Below, in pieces: positions 1 to 9,111 of a stretch of DNA of 64,000 nucleotides (position 1 is the stretch's first letter; each line of letters begins with the position of its first letter). The notes under the pieces were generated by a model, which was not told the origin of the DNA, did no database searches, and was given only the letters and a program-made list of their open reading frames with translations. The stretch is from Alphaproteobacteria bacterium (GTDB lineage Bacteria > Pseudomonadota > Alphaproteobacteria > UBA8366), in contig WHUA01000014.1 of the NCBI GenBank assembly GCA_009377445.1, positions 62,001 to 126,000 of the forward strand, given 5' to 3'. The position numbers and the translations under genes were made by a program.

Positions 1-1014
1 CCAGGCGGGCCCGGCGCCGCCGAACGCCCGGCGCAGGCGCGACGCCGCCCATTCGTAGAATTCGCGCGATCGGCAAGCCTGCATCTCGACGAGCAGGGAT
101 TGGCTTTCATGCATGACCATTCCGCGCGCACGGCCGACCGGCTGGTAGCGCCAGTCGGCGGGACGGCCCCGCTCGTACATGGCATGGCCCGTCTCGTGCA
201 GGACCGACATCAGGCCGTCGTTGAAGTCGTCCTCGCGGTACCGCACGGTGATGCGGGTATCCTCCGGCACGCCGCTGGAGAAGGGATGCGCGCTTTCGTC
301 CACCCGCGCGCTGTCGAAATCGAGCCCGACGGCCATTGCCATTTCGCGGCAGAGGGCGCGCTGGACCTCGATGTCGAACGGGCCCTCGGGCGGCACCGGC
401 GCGCCGGCCCGGTCCTGATGCGCCAGAACGTCGTCGAGGAAGGCCGGGAGGAAGGCCGCGAGATCGGCGAACAACACATCGATCGCCGCCGTATTGCCGC
501 ACGGCTCGTATTCCGACAGCAGGGCGTCGTATGGCGAGCAGCCGAGCGATTCGCCGAGCGCCGCCGCAGCCTCGCGCGTGAGATCCAGGACCTCCCCGAG
601 GTTTTTCCGCACGGCGGCGAAATCGCTGTTCCGCCGCGCTTCCCGCCAGACCACTTCGCAGAGCGAGCTTGCCCGGCTGCGCGCGGCGACCAGATCCTCC
701 GGCACGCCCGCCGCATGGCCGGCGAGACGCCGCATCTCGCGAAGATTGGCCGCCTGCCATGGCCCGAGAGCGGCGGCTCCGGCTTCGGCATCGCCCAGGA
801 GCCCTGCCATATCCGGCGCCGTGAGCCGCTCGTGCCGCATTACCTCGAGGCGCGCCAACTGCTCGGACCGGGCCTCCGCGCCACGCGGCGGCATCATCGT
901 CGCCTGGTCCCAATGCAGCATCCGGATCGTGTCGCCGAGCACGGAGATATCGTGGAATCGCCGCTCCAGTCGGCTATAGGCCTCGGGCAGGTTGGGAATG
1001 GCGGCGCGCGGCAA
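1..1014 (-). CDS. Carboxypeptidase Taq (M32 metallopeptidase), C-terminus cut by window edge
   Basis: Zinc metallocarboxypeptidase that removes C-terminal residues from peptides, presumably in the cytoplasm. 338 codons are visible of a family usually near 500 residues; the 3' end lies outside the window. The frame contains the M32 zinc motif HETGH at about residues 273-277 and the family block HESQSLLVE starting near residue 302. No ATG is available between the upstream stop and the conserved N-terminal region (LPEAYSRLERRFHDIS), so I chose TTG at 1014, which has GGAGG five bases upstream. It starts 12 bases after the SURF1 stop codon and so looks like the last visible gene of the cox operon transcript. 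Confidence 0.9.
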   Translation of the reverse strand, partial: MPRAAIPNLPEAYSRLERRFHDISVLGDTIRMLHWDQATMMPPRGAEARSEQLARLEVMRHERLTAPDMAGLLGDAEAGAAALGPWQAANLREMRRLAGHAAGVPEDLVAARSRASSLCEVVWREARRNSDFAAVRKNLGEVLDLTREAAAALGESLGCSPYDALLSEYEPCGNTAAIDVLFADLAAFLPAFLDDVLAHQDRAGAPVPPEGPFDIEVQRALCREMAMAVGLDFDSARVDESAHPFSSGVPEDTRITVRYREDDFNDGLMSVLHETGHAMYERGRPADWRYQPVGRARGMVMHESQSLLVEMQACRSREFYEWAASRLRRAFGGAGPAW

Positions 1015-1026
1015 CGGCTCCTCCGG

Positions 1027-1731
1027 TCAGGCCTTTTGGCGGTGATAGACGATGTAAATCACCAGCAATGCGATCGCCATGCCATACCAGGTTATCGCAT
1101 ATGCCAGGTGGTCGTTGCGGAGGTCGAGCCGCCATTGCCCGCCTTTGGGGAATCCGCCCGGCAGCGACGCGGCGTCCGAGACGATGTAATAGCGCGGGCG
1201 GAGATCGACGCCGGCCGCATTCGACATTGCCGCCGTATCGACGAAGTACCAGGCATTCTTCGCCGGATCGTTTTCCGGAACGAAGTAGCCCTTCTTCTTC
1301 TGCAGGCGGACGATGCCGTCGACCGTGACCGGACCGGCCACCTGGCCGCCCTGGCGGGTCGCCGGGTCGCGCCCCTCGAAGGGGACCCAGCCGCGGTCGA
1401 CCAGGATCGCCGCGCCGCCGCCGTCGGGGACCAGCGGCGCCAGGATGTGGAGGCCAGGGGTCCCGCTCAAAGCGCGCCCGATGAGATAGAGCTCCCGGTC
1501 ATGGCGGAAGGCGCCCGTGACGCGCACCCGCTGGAACTCGAAGGCGGCCAGGTCGGCGCCCTCGGCGGGCGGCGCAACCGGGGCGCCGACCGACCGGGTC
1601 TGCAGTTTGTCGATGAGGTCCTGTTTCCATTCGAGGCGCTGGAGCTGCCACGTGCCGAGAGCGACCAGCGCCGCCAGCGCGGGAACCGTGAAGAGTGTCG
1701 GCCACAGGGTCGGACGGAAAGCCAACGGCAT
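1027..1731 (-). CDS. SURF1-family cytochrome oxidase assembly protein
   Basis: Inner-membrane assembly factor for the aa3 cytochrome c oxidase, thought to help haem a insertion into subunit I. The 234-residue protein has the expected layout: one N-terminal membrane helix (about residues 10-28) followed by GTWQLQRLEWK, a periplasmic domain with VDRGWVP, and a C-terminal helix near residues 210-228 (ITWYGMAIALLVIYIVY). It is seventh in the cox gene block, three bases after the DUF983 stop, which supports co-transcription. The length is normal for the family. Confidence 0.95.
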   Translation of the reverse strand: MPLAFRPTLWPTLFTVPALAALVALGTWQLQRLEWKQDLIDKLQTRSVGAPVAPPAEGADLAAFEFQRVRVTGAFRHDRELYLIGRALSGTPGLHILAPLVPDGGGAAILVDRGWVPFEGRDPATRQGGQVAGPVTVDGIVRLQKKKGYFVPENDPAKNAWYFVDTAAMSNAAGVDLRPRYYIVSDAASLPGGFPKGGQWRLDLRNDHLAYAITWYGMAIALLVIYIVYHRQKA

Positions 1732-1734
1732 GTC

Positions 1735-2112
1735 CTATTCTTCGAATGTCTTCTGGCCGGCATCGCCGGCGCGATGGCGGTACTGCAATGCGATCAGCGT
1801 CGCCTTGAACGGACGGAGCAACGCGAGCGACCCACCCAGGATCGCCGGCCCCCACAGGACCATGTGCACCCAATAGGGCGGCGAGAAGGTGAACTCGACC
1901 CAGAAGGCCAGCGCCACGACGATCGGCCCCACCACGAACATGATGAAGACGGCGGGACCGTCGCCGCTGTCGGCGGACTTCAAGCCGAGGCCGCAAGCCG
2001 CGCACCGGTCCGCGACCGTGAGAAAACCGCTGTAGAGCGGGCCGTTACCGCAGCGCGGGCACCGGCAGCGGATTCCGGCGCGAAAGGGTGAAACCGCCGG
2101 GTAGCCGTTCAC
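1735..2112 (-). CDS. DUF983 membrane protein
   Basis: Small membrane protein of unknown biochemical role, regularly found in alphaproteobacterial cox operons. 125 residues. The N-terminal part has two CxxC pairs (CRCPRCGNGPL and CAACGL) that probably bind a metal ion, followed by two membrane helices (about residues 54-75 and 84-102). It lies between coxC and SURF1 on the same strand, so a role in oxidase assembly is a context-based inference. Confidence 0.9.
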   Translation of the reverse strand: MNGYPAVSPFRAGIRCRCPRCGNGPLYSGFLTVADRCAACGLGLKSADSGDGPAVFIMFVVGPIVVALAFWVEFTFSPPYWVHMVLWGPAILGGSLALLRPFKATLIALQYRHRAGDAGQKTFEE

Positions 2113-2149
2113 GGCCGAACCGCGCTGCGTCGGCCATGCCGGCGCGTCT

Positions 2150-2989
2150 TCAGCTTCCCCACCAGTAGATGCTGCAGAACAGGAACAGCCAGACCACGTC
2201 GACGAAATGCCAGTACCATGCCGCCGCCTCGAAGCCGAAGTGATGATCGGGCCTGAAGTGCCCCGCCCGCGCGCGGAAGAAGCAGACGATCAGGAAGGTC
2301 GTGCCGATGATCACGTGAAAGCCGTGGAAGCCGGTCGCCATGTAGAAGGTGGAGGAATAGATGCCGTCGGTGAACTTGAACGCGGCATGCATATATTCGT
2401 AGGCCTGGAACGACGTGAACAGGAGGCCGAGAACGATGGTCAAGGCAAGGCCGGCGAGCATCCCCTTGCGGTCGTTCTCGCGCAGCGCATGATGCGCCCA
2501 CGTCACCGTGCAGCCCGACAGCAGCAATATGAGCGTGTTCATCAAAGGCACTTCGAAGGCGGGCAGCACCTGCACGCCCTGCGGCGGCCAGACCGCCGGC
2601 TCGACCTTCGGGAACAGGCTCGAATTGAAGAACGCCCAGAAGAACGCGACGAAGAACATGACCTCCGACGCGATGAACAGCGTCATGCCGTAGCGCATGC
2701 CGATCTGCACGACGGGCGTGTGGTGCCCTTCGAAGGTCGCCTCGCGGATCACGTCGCGCCACCACAACGCCATCGTCAGCAGGACAAGCACGATCCCAGG
2801 CACGAAGGTCCACGGCCCAAATCCCTTCAGCATCGGCGTCATGCCCACGCCGAACATGTCGGGATGCAGGTAAACGACGGTCCCGAAGGCCAGCAGGAAC
2901 GCGGCAAATGCCCCCATGACCGGCCACGGGCTCGGGTCCACCAGATGGTAGTCGTGCTTGACTTCGTCGTGATGCGCTTCAGCAGTCAT
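2150..2989 (-). CDS. coxC: Cytochrome c oxidase subunit III
   Basis: Subunit III of the aa3-type cytochrome c oxidase, a 7-helix inner-membrane protein that stabilises the catalytic core. 279 residues from the chosen ATG (MTAEAHHDEVKHDYH), preceded by GGGGACG. The frame is open 28 codons further upstream, but that stretch is arginine/glycine-rich and not family-like. Characteristic parts are the DPSPWPVMGA start, the block around VMFFVAFFWAFF, and the end AWYWHFVDVVWLFLF. It follows ctaG by 46 bases. Confidence 0.97.
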   Translation of the reverse strand: MTAEAHHDEVKHDYHLVDPSPWPVMGAFAAFLLAFGTVVYLHPDMFGVGMTPMLKGFGPWTFVPGIVLVLLTMALWWRDVIREATFEGHHTPVVQIGMRYGMTLFIASEVMFFVAFFWAFFNSSLFPKVEPAVWPPQGVQVLPAFEVPLMNTLILLLSGCTVTWAHHALRENDRKGMLAGLALTIVLGLLFTSFQAYEYMHAAFKFTDGIYSSTFYMATGFHGFHVIIGTTFLIVCFFRARAGHFRPDHHFGFEAAAWYWHFVDVVWLFLFCSIYWWGS

Positions 2990-3035
2990 GTTTCGTCCCC
3001 AATGCTGCCGGCCGTCGTCCGGACGGCCGGCCCAA

Positions 3036-3650
3036 TCAGTTGAGTTGCCCCGTCGTTCCCCCGGCCGTCCCATCCGGGGTCAGCCGGCTTACCGGCCGCG
3101 TGTCCTTGTCTTGATCTTCCTGCGCGGGATAGAAGGTGTAGGAGAGCGTAATCGTCGTCACGTCGTCCATGTTGCGATCCTTCTCGATCGCCGGATCGAC
3201 GAAGAAGGCGACGGGCATTTCGACGCTCTCGCCCGCACCCAGCCGCTGCTCGGTGAAGCAGAAGCACTCGATCTTGCTGAAATACTGACCCGCCTTCAGC
3301 GGCGTCACATTGAACGTCGCCATTCCCGTCACCGGCTCGCTCGAATGGTTCTCGGCGCGGTAGAAGGCGAGCGTGTTCTCGCCGACATGCGTGAGGATCT
3401 CCCGCTTTACCGGCTGGAATGCCCAAGGCACGCCGTTCACGGTGGCATCGAAGCGAACATGAACGACGCGCGCCGACACCTTGTCGCTCGGCCGGTCGGC
3501 AATGTTGGTCGTGCCGTTGAAGCCGGTGACCTGGCAAAAGAGCCGGTACAGCGGGACGGACGCATAGGAGCCGCCCACCATGGCGACGACGACCGCGAAC
3601 AGCACGGCCATCAAGCGTCGGTTATTTCTGCGGATCGGCGTCTCGCGCAT
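3036..3650 (-). CDS. ctaG: Cytochrome c oxidase assembly protein CtaG/Cox11
   Basis: Copper chaperone that delivers copper to CuB of oxidase subunit I. 204 residues: a single N-terminal membrane helix (about residues 13-32) and a periplasmic domain with the copper-binding motif ECFCF, then the family block DPAIEKDRNMDDVTTITLSY. The frame is open 42 codons upstream, but the start MRETPIRRNN at 3650 has GGAGGG five bases upstream and lies two bases after the stop of the small upstream gene, so it is preferred. Confidence 0.96.
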   Translation of the reverse strand: MRETPIRRNNRRLMAVLFAVVVAMVGGSYASVPLYRLFCQVTGFNGTTNIADRPSDKVSARVVHVRFDATVNGVPWAFQPVKREILTHVGENTLAFYRAENHSSEPVTGMATFNVTPLKAGQYFSKIECFCFTEQRLGAGESVEMPVAFFVDPAIEKDRNMDDVTTITLSYTFYPAQEDQDKDTRPVSRLTPDGTAGGTTGQLN

Positions 3651-3652
3651 CG

Positions 3653-3829
3653 CTACCCTCCGCCGCCCATGCGGACGATGGCGACGAAATAGACGAGGAC
3701 GACGAAACCGACGAGCGCCGCACAGAGCGCGAGGTTCTTCTTGCGCTGGCGGCGGTGGACCTCGCTGCGAAAGCACTTCCCGCCGTTCTGTCTGTCTTCC
3801 GCCATCGGTTCGTTTGCCGTTGCCGTCAT
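3653..3829 (-). CDS. CoxF-like small membrane protein of the cox operon
   Basis: A 58-residue protein between ctaB and ctaG. It begins MTATANEPMAEDRQNGGKCF, has a basic stretch (HRRQRKKN) and one membrane helix (about residues 32-51), and ends in MGGGG. The ATG is four bases after the ctaB stop and the TAG two bases before the ctaG ATG, so it is tightly packed in the operon. A short one-helix protein at this position is common in alphaproteobacterial cox operons (often called CoxF). Function is inferred from position only. Confidence 0.85.
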   Translation of the reverse strand: MTATANEPMAEDRQNGGKCFRSEVHRRQRKKNLALCAALVGFVVLVYFVAIVRMGGGG

Positions 3830-3833
3830 GTGG

Positions 3834-4754
3834 TCAAGCCATCGACCCGATCACGCCGTCCGCAATGAGCAATGCAAACAGGGCGAAGAGGTAGAATATC
3901 GAGAAACCGAACATCCGCTTGGCGCTGCGATCCGTCTCGTCGCGCCGGACGGCGATCGCCGCGGCGACGAAGGCCAGCCCGAGGACGAGCGCGGCGCCGC
4001 CGTACACCCACCCGGCGAAGCCGAGCAGGGTCGGCACCATCGCGATCGGCACCAGCAATACCGTGTATATCAGCATCTGTCGCTTGGTTTCGGCCTTGCC
4101 GGCAACGACCGGCAGCATCGGCACGCCGGCGGCCGCATAGTCGCCGCAGCGGTAGAGCGACAGCGCCCAGAAGTGGGGCGGCGTCCACATGAAGATCAGC
4201 GCGAACAGCGTGAAGGATTCGAGGCTGACGTCGCCGGTCACCGCGGCCCATCCGATCATCGGCGGAAAGGCGCCGGCCGCACCGCCGATGACGATGTTCT
4301 GCGGCGTGCGCCGCTTCAGCCAGATCGTGTAGACGAAGACATAGAAGAGCACCGTCAGCGCCAGCAATGCCGCAGCCGTCCAATTCACGGCGACGCCCAT
4401 CAGGAACACGGAGCCGCTCGCGAGGACCACGCCGAAGGTCAACGCCTCCTCAGGCGCGATGCGGCCGAGCGGAAGCGGCCGGAGCCGCGTCCGTTCCATC
4501 ACCGCGTCGATGTCCCGGTCGTACCACATGTTGATCGCGCCCGATGCCCCCGCGCCGACCGCGATGCAGAGCACGGCGACCGATGCCAGCAGCCAGTGCA
4601 GATGCCCCGGCGCCACGAGCATGCCCGCCAGCCCCGTGAACACGACGAGCGACATGACCCGCGGCTTCATCAAGGCGATGTAGTCGCCGAGCTCGCCGAA
4701 CGGCATAGCCTCGTCGGCCGCGCTGGCGGTCATGCGGTAGGCGGTATCGGACAC
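3834..4754 (-). CDS. ctaB: Protohaem IX farnesyltransferase (haem O synthase)
   Basis: UbiA-superfamily prenyltransferase that adds farnesyl to haem b to make haem O, the precursor of the haem a used by the adjacent oxidase. 306 residues with about nine membrane helices. The prenyl-diphosphate motif NMWYDRDIDAVMERT is followed by RLRPLP, as in known CtaB proteins. It is on the same strand as coxA, 26 bases downstream, and is part of the cox operon. Confidence 0.97.
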   Translation of the reverse strand: MSDTAYRMTASAADEAMPFGELGDYIALMKPRVMSLVVFTGLAGMLVAPGHLHWLLASVAVLCIAVGAGASGAINMWYDRDIDAVMERTRLRPLPLGRIAPEEALTFGVVLASGSVFLMGVAVNWTAAALLALTVLFYVFVYTIWLKRRTPQNIVIGGAAGAFPPMIGWAAVTGDVSLESFTLFALIFMWTPPHFWALSLYRCGDYAAAGVPMLPVVAGKAETKRQMLIYTVLLVPIAMVPTLLGFAGWVYGGAALVLGLAFVAAAIAVRRDETDRSAKRMFGFSIFYLFALFALLIADGVIGSMA

Positions 4755-4780
4755 GCGCTAACTCCGGCAGCGGCCGCGGA

Positions 4781-6394
4781 TCACTTGATCTGCGGCAATT
4801 CGTTAAAGGTGTGGAACGGCGGCGGCGACGACTGCGTCCATTCGAGCGTCGTCGCGCCCGCGCCCCAGTAGTTCGCCTCCACCCGGCGGCCCGCCTTCAA
4901 CGTGTAAATGAACACGACGACGAAAAACAGCGTCGCCCCGAAGGAGATGAAAGCGCCGATGGAGGAGACATAGTTCCACCCGGCGAAGGCGTCCGCGTAG
5001 TCGATATAGCGGCGCGGCATGCCCGCCAGGCCGAGGAAATGCTGCGGGAAGAAGGCCAGGTTGACGCCGATGAAGGTCGCCCAGAAATGCAGCTTCCCCG
5101 CCCACTCGGGATACTGGCGGCCCGACATCTTGCCGATCCAGTAGTAGATGCCAGCGAAGATCGAGAACACCGCGCCGAGCGACAGCACATAGTGGAAGTG
5201 CGCGACGACGTAGTAGGTGTCGTGCATCACGAGGTCGGCGCCCGCGTTCGCGAGCACGACGCCGGTCACGCCGCCGACCGTGAACAGGAAGATGAAGCCG
5301 ACGGCCCATAGCATCGGCGTGTCGAAGCGGATCGACCCGCCCCACATGGTGGCGATCCAGCTGAATATCTTCACGCCCGTCGGCACCGCAATGACCATCG
5401 TCGCCGCGACGAAGTAGGCGCGCGTGTCGACGTTCATGCCCACGGTGAACATGTGGTGCGCCCAGACGATGAAGCCGATGAAGCCGATCGCGACCATCGC
5501 ATAGGCCATGCCGAGATAGCCGAACACCGGCTTGCGCGAGAAGGTCGAGATCACGTGGCTGACGATGCCGAAGCCCGGCAGGATCATGATGTAGACTTCC
5601 GGGTGCCCGAAGAACCAGAAGAGATGCTGGAACAGCAGCGGGTCGCCGCCGCCTTCCGGCTTGAAGAACACGGTGCCGAAATTGCGGTCGGTCAGCAGCA
5701 TGGTGATCGCGCCGCCCAGCACCGGCAGCGCCAGCAGCAGCAGGAAGGCGGTGACGAGGGTCGCCCAGACGAACAGCGGCATCTTGTGCAGCGTCATGCC
5801 CGGCGCGCGCATGTTGAAGATCGTCGTGATGAAGTTGATGGCGCCGAGAATCGACGACGCGCCGGCGAGATGCAGCGAGAAGATCACCATATCGACCGCC
5901 GGTCCGGGCTGCCCTGTATCGCTCGACAGCGGCGGGTAGACCGTCCAGCCGGTGCCGGCGCCGCCGCCGATCACGGCCGAGCCGAGCAGCAGCGCGAAAG
6001 ACGGCACGAGCAGCCAGAAGCTGATGTTGTTCATCCGCGGGAAGGCCATGTCCGGCGCGCCGATCATCAGCGGCACGATCCAGTTGCCGAAGCCGCCGAT
6101 CAGGGCCGGCATCACGACGAAGAACACCATGATCAGGCCGTGCGCCGTGATGAAGATGTTCCAAAGATGGCCGTCCGGCCCGCCGTCCGCGGTCGTGAGG
6201 AACTGCACGCCCGGCTCCATGAGCTCGAGCCGCATCATGACGGAGAAGCCGCCGCCGATCAGCCCGGCGATGACGGCAAACACAAGGTACATCGTGCCGA
6301 TGTCCTTGTGATTGGTGGAATAGAGATACCGCTTGAAGCCGGTCGGCGTGTGGTGGTCGCCGTGATCGTGGGCTTCTGAGTGTCCTTTCGCCAT
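4781..6394 (-). CDS. coxA: Cytochrome c oxidase subunit I
   Basis: Catalytic subunit of the aa3-type oxidase, with 12 membrane helices, haem a and the haem a3-CuB centre. 537 residues. Visible signatures are FGHPEVYI, the WAHHMFTVG block, and HDTYYVVAHFHYVLSLGAVF, which carries several of the haem and copper histidines. The glutamate in GHPEVY fits an A1-type oxidase. The frame opens at a TTG five codons earlier, but ATG at 6394 has GAGGA eight bases upstream and gives the usual MAKGHSEAHDH start. Confidence 0.98.
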   Translation of the reverse strand: MAKGHSEAHDHGDHHTPTGFKRYLYSTNHKDIGTMYLVFAVIAGLIGGGFSVMMRLELMEPGVQFLTTADGGPDGHLWNIFITAHGLIMVFFVVMPALIGGFGNWIVPLMIGAPDMAFPRMNNISFWLLVPSFALLLGSAVIGGGAGTGWTVYPPLSSDTGQPGPAVDMVIFSLHLAGASSILGAINFITTIFNMRAPGMTLHKMPLFVWATLVTAFLLLLALPVLGGAITMLLTDRNFGTVFFKPEGGGDPLLFQHLFWFFGHPEVYIMILPGFGIVSHVISTFSRKPVFGYLGMAYAMVAIGFIGFIVWAHHMFTVGMNVDTRAYFVAATMVIAVPTGVKIFSWIATMWGGSIRFDTPMLWAVGFIFLFTVGGVTGVVLANAGADLVMHDTYYVVAHFHYVLSLGAVFSIFAGIYYWIGKMSGRQYPEWAGKLHFWATFIGVNLAFFPQHFLGLAGMPRRYIDYADAFAGWNYVSSIGAFISFGATLFFVVVFIYTLKAGRRVEANYWGAGATTLEWTQSSPPPFHTFNELPQIK

Positions 6395-6417
6395 GGTGCT
6401 CGTCCTCAATGAATTCG

Positions 6418-7272
6418 TCAGTTGCGCGCGCGGTCTTGGGCGACGGAGACCGGATCCGGCGCCGCGGCCTTCTTCTCAGCCGGCGCATCGACGGTCGAGA
6501 AGGCCTGCTTCGCCTTGCCGACCCAGGCGTCGAACTCCGCCGGCGAAACCGCCTTCACCATGATCGGCATGAAGGCGTGGCCCGCGCCGCACAGCTCGGA
6601 GCAGAACCCGTAATAGGTCCCGGGCGTATCGATCTGGACCCAGGTCTCGTTGATTCGCCCCGGCACGTTGTCGAGCCGCACGCCGAGGGGCGAAATCGCC
6701 CAGGCATGCAGCACGTCGCGCGCGGTCATCAGCAGCCGGATCTTCTTGCCGACCGGCAGCACCACCGGATTGTCGGTAGTCATCAACCGCTTCTCACCCG
6801 GCTTCAGCTTGTCGTCCGGAACCAGGTTCGCATCGAAAGTGAAATTGCCGTGGTCGGGATATTCGTAGGACCAGTACCACTGATTGCCGATGATCTTCAG
6901 GGTCATGTCCGCTTCCGTCGTGCGGTCTGCGAAGTACAGCAGCCGGAAGGACGGAATGGCGATGCCGACGAGGATCACGATCGGGATCACGGTCCACAGG
7001 ATCTCGATCAGCGTGTTGTGCGTCGTGGTGGACGGGGTGGGGTTCCGCTTCTCGCGGAAGCGCCAGCTCGCGTAAAGCAGGAGCCCGAGCACAAAGACGG
7101 TGATTACCGTGATGATGATCACCAACGCATCGTGAAACTGGTTGATCCAGACCGCCGTCGGCGAATGCGGCTCCGTCAGCCCGAGCTGCCAGTTGTGGGG
7201 CTCCGTAGCCATTGCGGGCCCGCCCAGGAACAGCGCCGCCAACGCCGCAAGCGTTGCGATTCGACTTTTCAC
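6418..7272 (-). CDS. coxB: Cytochrome c oxidase subunit II
   Basis: Subunit II carries the CuA centre that accepts electrons from cytochrome c on the periplasmic side. 284 residues: signal peptide (about 1-22), two membrane helices (about 47-68 and 88-110), and a cupredoxin domain. CuA ligands are visible: His189 and the cluster C224, E226, C228, H232, M235 (FCSELCGAGHAFM). It is the first gene of the operon, which runs coxB-coxA-ctaB-small protein-ctaG-coxC-DUF983-SURF1. The promoter should lie in 7273-7659. Confidence 0.98.
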   Translation of the reverse strand: MKSRIATLAALAALFLGGPAMATEPHNWQLGLTEPHSPTAVWINQFHDALVIIITVITVFVLGLLLYASWRFREKRNPTPSTTTHNTLIEILWTVIPIVILVGIAIPSFRLLYFADRTTEADMTLKIIGNQWYWSYEYPDHGNFTFDANLVPDDKLKPGEKRLMTTDNPVVLPVGKKIRLLMTARDVLHAWAISPLGVRLDNVPGRINETWVQIDTPGTYYGFCSELCGAGHAFMPIMVKAVSPAEFDAWVGKAKQAFSTVDAPAEKKAAAPDPVSVAQDRARN

Positions 7273-7659
7273 GCCTTACTTCCCCCTTGCGTCGCCGGCC
7301 GGCCGCCGGCGCATGAAACTGATAACCCCGGATCTAGCCGGAAACCACCCCAAAATAAACCGTGCGCATGTATAACACTGGCCCTCATTGCCTTGGATGG
7401 CCAGCGACACTATGTCGCAAAATGGCCGAATCCTGCGGATTGCCGCCGCTGCCGGCCTACCCGCGGGGTGTTCGCGAAGTGTCCGCGGGGTGCTCGGGCG
7501 CGCGCCGGAAACACTCGTGCTCATTTCCGCAGGAAGGCGACAATCCACTGGATATCCGCTACACCGGCTATATCTTGAGACGGGCGCGGCGAGTATAGAC
7601 CGCAAGCTTCGCCGATGTGAAACCTGCACGTCCGCGGTCGGAGAAAGGAACAGCCGTCG
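7273..7659. other. Divergent intergenic region between coxB and tldD
   Basis: 387 bases without a gene, holding the promoters of the cox operon (minus) and tldD (plus). The only clear element is the inverted repeat at 7404-7418. AGAAAGGAA ahead of tldD is a good ribosome site. I see no RNA gene or terminator. Confidence 0.7.
7404..7418. promoter_or_regulatory. RegA/PrrA-type inverted repeat upstream of the cox operon
   Basis: The sequence is GCGAC-ACTAT-GTCGC, a perfect inverted repeat. It matches the GCGNC-N5-GNCGC pattern described for the redox response regulator RegA/PrrA/ActR of alphaproteobacteria, which controls oxidase genes in Rhodobacter. It lies 132 bases upstream of the coxB start. 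Binding is an inference; no regulator gene is in the window. Confidence 0.45.
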
Positions 7660-9093
7660 ATGAGCACACTGGCAACGACCGATAAAATCTTCTTCGAGCG
7701 GGCGGGCCTCGACCGGGATCAGGTCACGCGGCTTGTCGGCGAAACGCTCGGCGGCGTGGACGACGGCGAGCTGTTCCTCGAATATTGCCAGTCCGAAAGC
7801 ATTTCTTTCGACGACGGACGGATCCGCAGCGCCAGCTTCGACACCGCGCACGGCTTCGGCCTTCGCGCGGTCAGCGGCGATGCCACCGGATATGCGCATT
7901 CCTCCGACCTGTCCGAGCCTGCGATCCGGCGCGCCGGCGCCGTGGTCCAGGCGATCCGCGCCGGCCATCAGGGCATGCTCGCCGAGCCGCCGGCGCCGAC
8001 CAATCGCAGCCTCTACACCGACGAGAACCCGCTGGGCGAGAACCCGTTCGAGAGCAAGGTAAAGCTGCTCGCGGAGATCGACGCTTACGCCCGCAGGAAG
8101 GACAGCCGGGTCAAGCAGGTTTCCGCGTCGCTTTCCGGCGAGTGGCAGGCGGTGCAGATCCTGCGGCCGGACGGCTACCGCGTCGCCGACGTCCGCCCGC
8201 TCGTCCGCCTGAACGTCTCGATCGTCTGCGCGGAAGGCGACCGCATGGAGAGCGGCAGCCACGGCGTCGGCGGCCGGACGAGCTACGCCGCCTTCATCGA
8301 CCCGGCGGCCTGGCAGGCGCAGGTCGACGAGGCGCTGCGCCAGGCGCTGATCAACCTCCAGTCGGTTCCCGCGCCGGCCGGCGAGATGAAGGTGGTTCTC
8401 GGCCCAGGTTGGCCGGGCGTCCTGCTCCACGAAGCGATCGGCCACGGGCTCGAAGGCGACTTCAATCGCAAGAAGACCTCCGCTTTCGCCGGCCTCGTCG
8501 GCCAGCGCGTCGCCGCGCCCGGCGTCACCGTGGTCGACGACGGCACCATCGCCGGGCGGCGCGGGTCGCTCACCGTCGACGACGAAGGCACGAGCGCCAG
8601 CAACACGACGCTGATCGAGGACGGCATCCTGGTGGGATACATGCAGGACCGCCTGAACGCGCGCCTGATGGGCATGGAGCCGACCGGCAACGGACGGCGG
8701 GAATCCTACGCCCACGCGCCTATGCCGCGGATGACCAACACCTACATGCTGAGCGGCGACAAGGCGCCGGAGGAGATCGTCGCCTCGGTCGACAAGGGGC
8801 TCTACGCCGTCAACTTCGGCGGCGGCCAGGTCGACATCACGAGCGGCAAGTTCGTGTTCAGTTGCACCGAGGCCTACCTCATCGAGAACGGCAAGGTCGG
8901 CGCGCCCGTGAAGGGCGCCACACTGATCGGCAACGGCCCCGACGTGCTGACGAAGGTTTCGATGATCGGCAACGACTCGAAGCTGGACGACGGCGTGGGC
9001 ACCTGCGGCAAGGACGGACAGTCGGTTCCGGTCGGCGTCGGCCAGCCCACCATGCGGATCGACGGGCTGACGGTCGGCGGCACCGCGGCGTAG
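7660..9093 (+). CDS. tldD: Metalloprotease TldD
   Basis: Zinc-dependent protease subunit that acts with TldE/PmbA on unfolded or modified peptides in the cytoplasm (microcin and CcdA processing in E. coli). 477 residues, normal for the family. The metal motif HEAIGHGLEGDF is at residues 257-268, with H257, E258 and H262 in the HEXXXH pattern. Its TldE partner is in the same window at 19051-20421. ATG at 7660 has GAAAGGAA upstream. Confidence 0.97.
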   Translation: MSTLATTDKIFFERAGLDRDQVTRLVGETLGGVDDGELFLEYCQSESISFDDGRIRSASFDTAHGFGLRAVSGDATGYAHSSDLSEPAIRRAGAVVQAIRAGHQGMLAEPPAPTNRSLYTDENPLGENPFESKVKLLAEIDAYARRKDSRVKQVSASLSGEWQAVQILRPDGYRVADVRPLVRLNVSIVCAEGDRMESGSHGVGGRTSYAAFIDPAAWQAQVDEALRQALINLQSVPAPAGEMKVVLGPGWPGVLLHEAIGHGLEGDFNRKKTSAFAGLVGQRVAAPGVTVVDDGTIAGRRGSLTVDDEGTSASNTTLIEDGILVGYMQDRLNARLMGMEPTGNGRRESYAHAPMPRMTNTYMLSGDKAPEEIVASVDKGLYAVNFGGGQVDITSGKFVFSCTEAYLIENGKVGAPVKGATLIGNGPDVLTKVSMIGNDSKLDDGVGTCGKDGQSVPVGVGQPTMRIDGLTVGGTAA

Positions 9094-9111
9094 CCTTCCG
9101 CGGCGGCGGGG

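Noticed and set aside
100..2091. Long plus-strand frame of 663 codons opposite the M32 peptidase, SURF1 and DUF983
   Set aside because: Arginine/alanine-rich composition and no family resemblance; it is an antisense shadow of recognised genes in high-GC DNA. The same applies to long antisense frames opposite coxA, leuA, typA, the E1 gene and the TPR gene.
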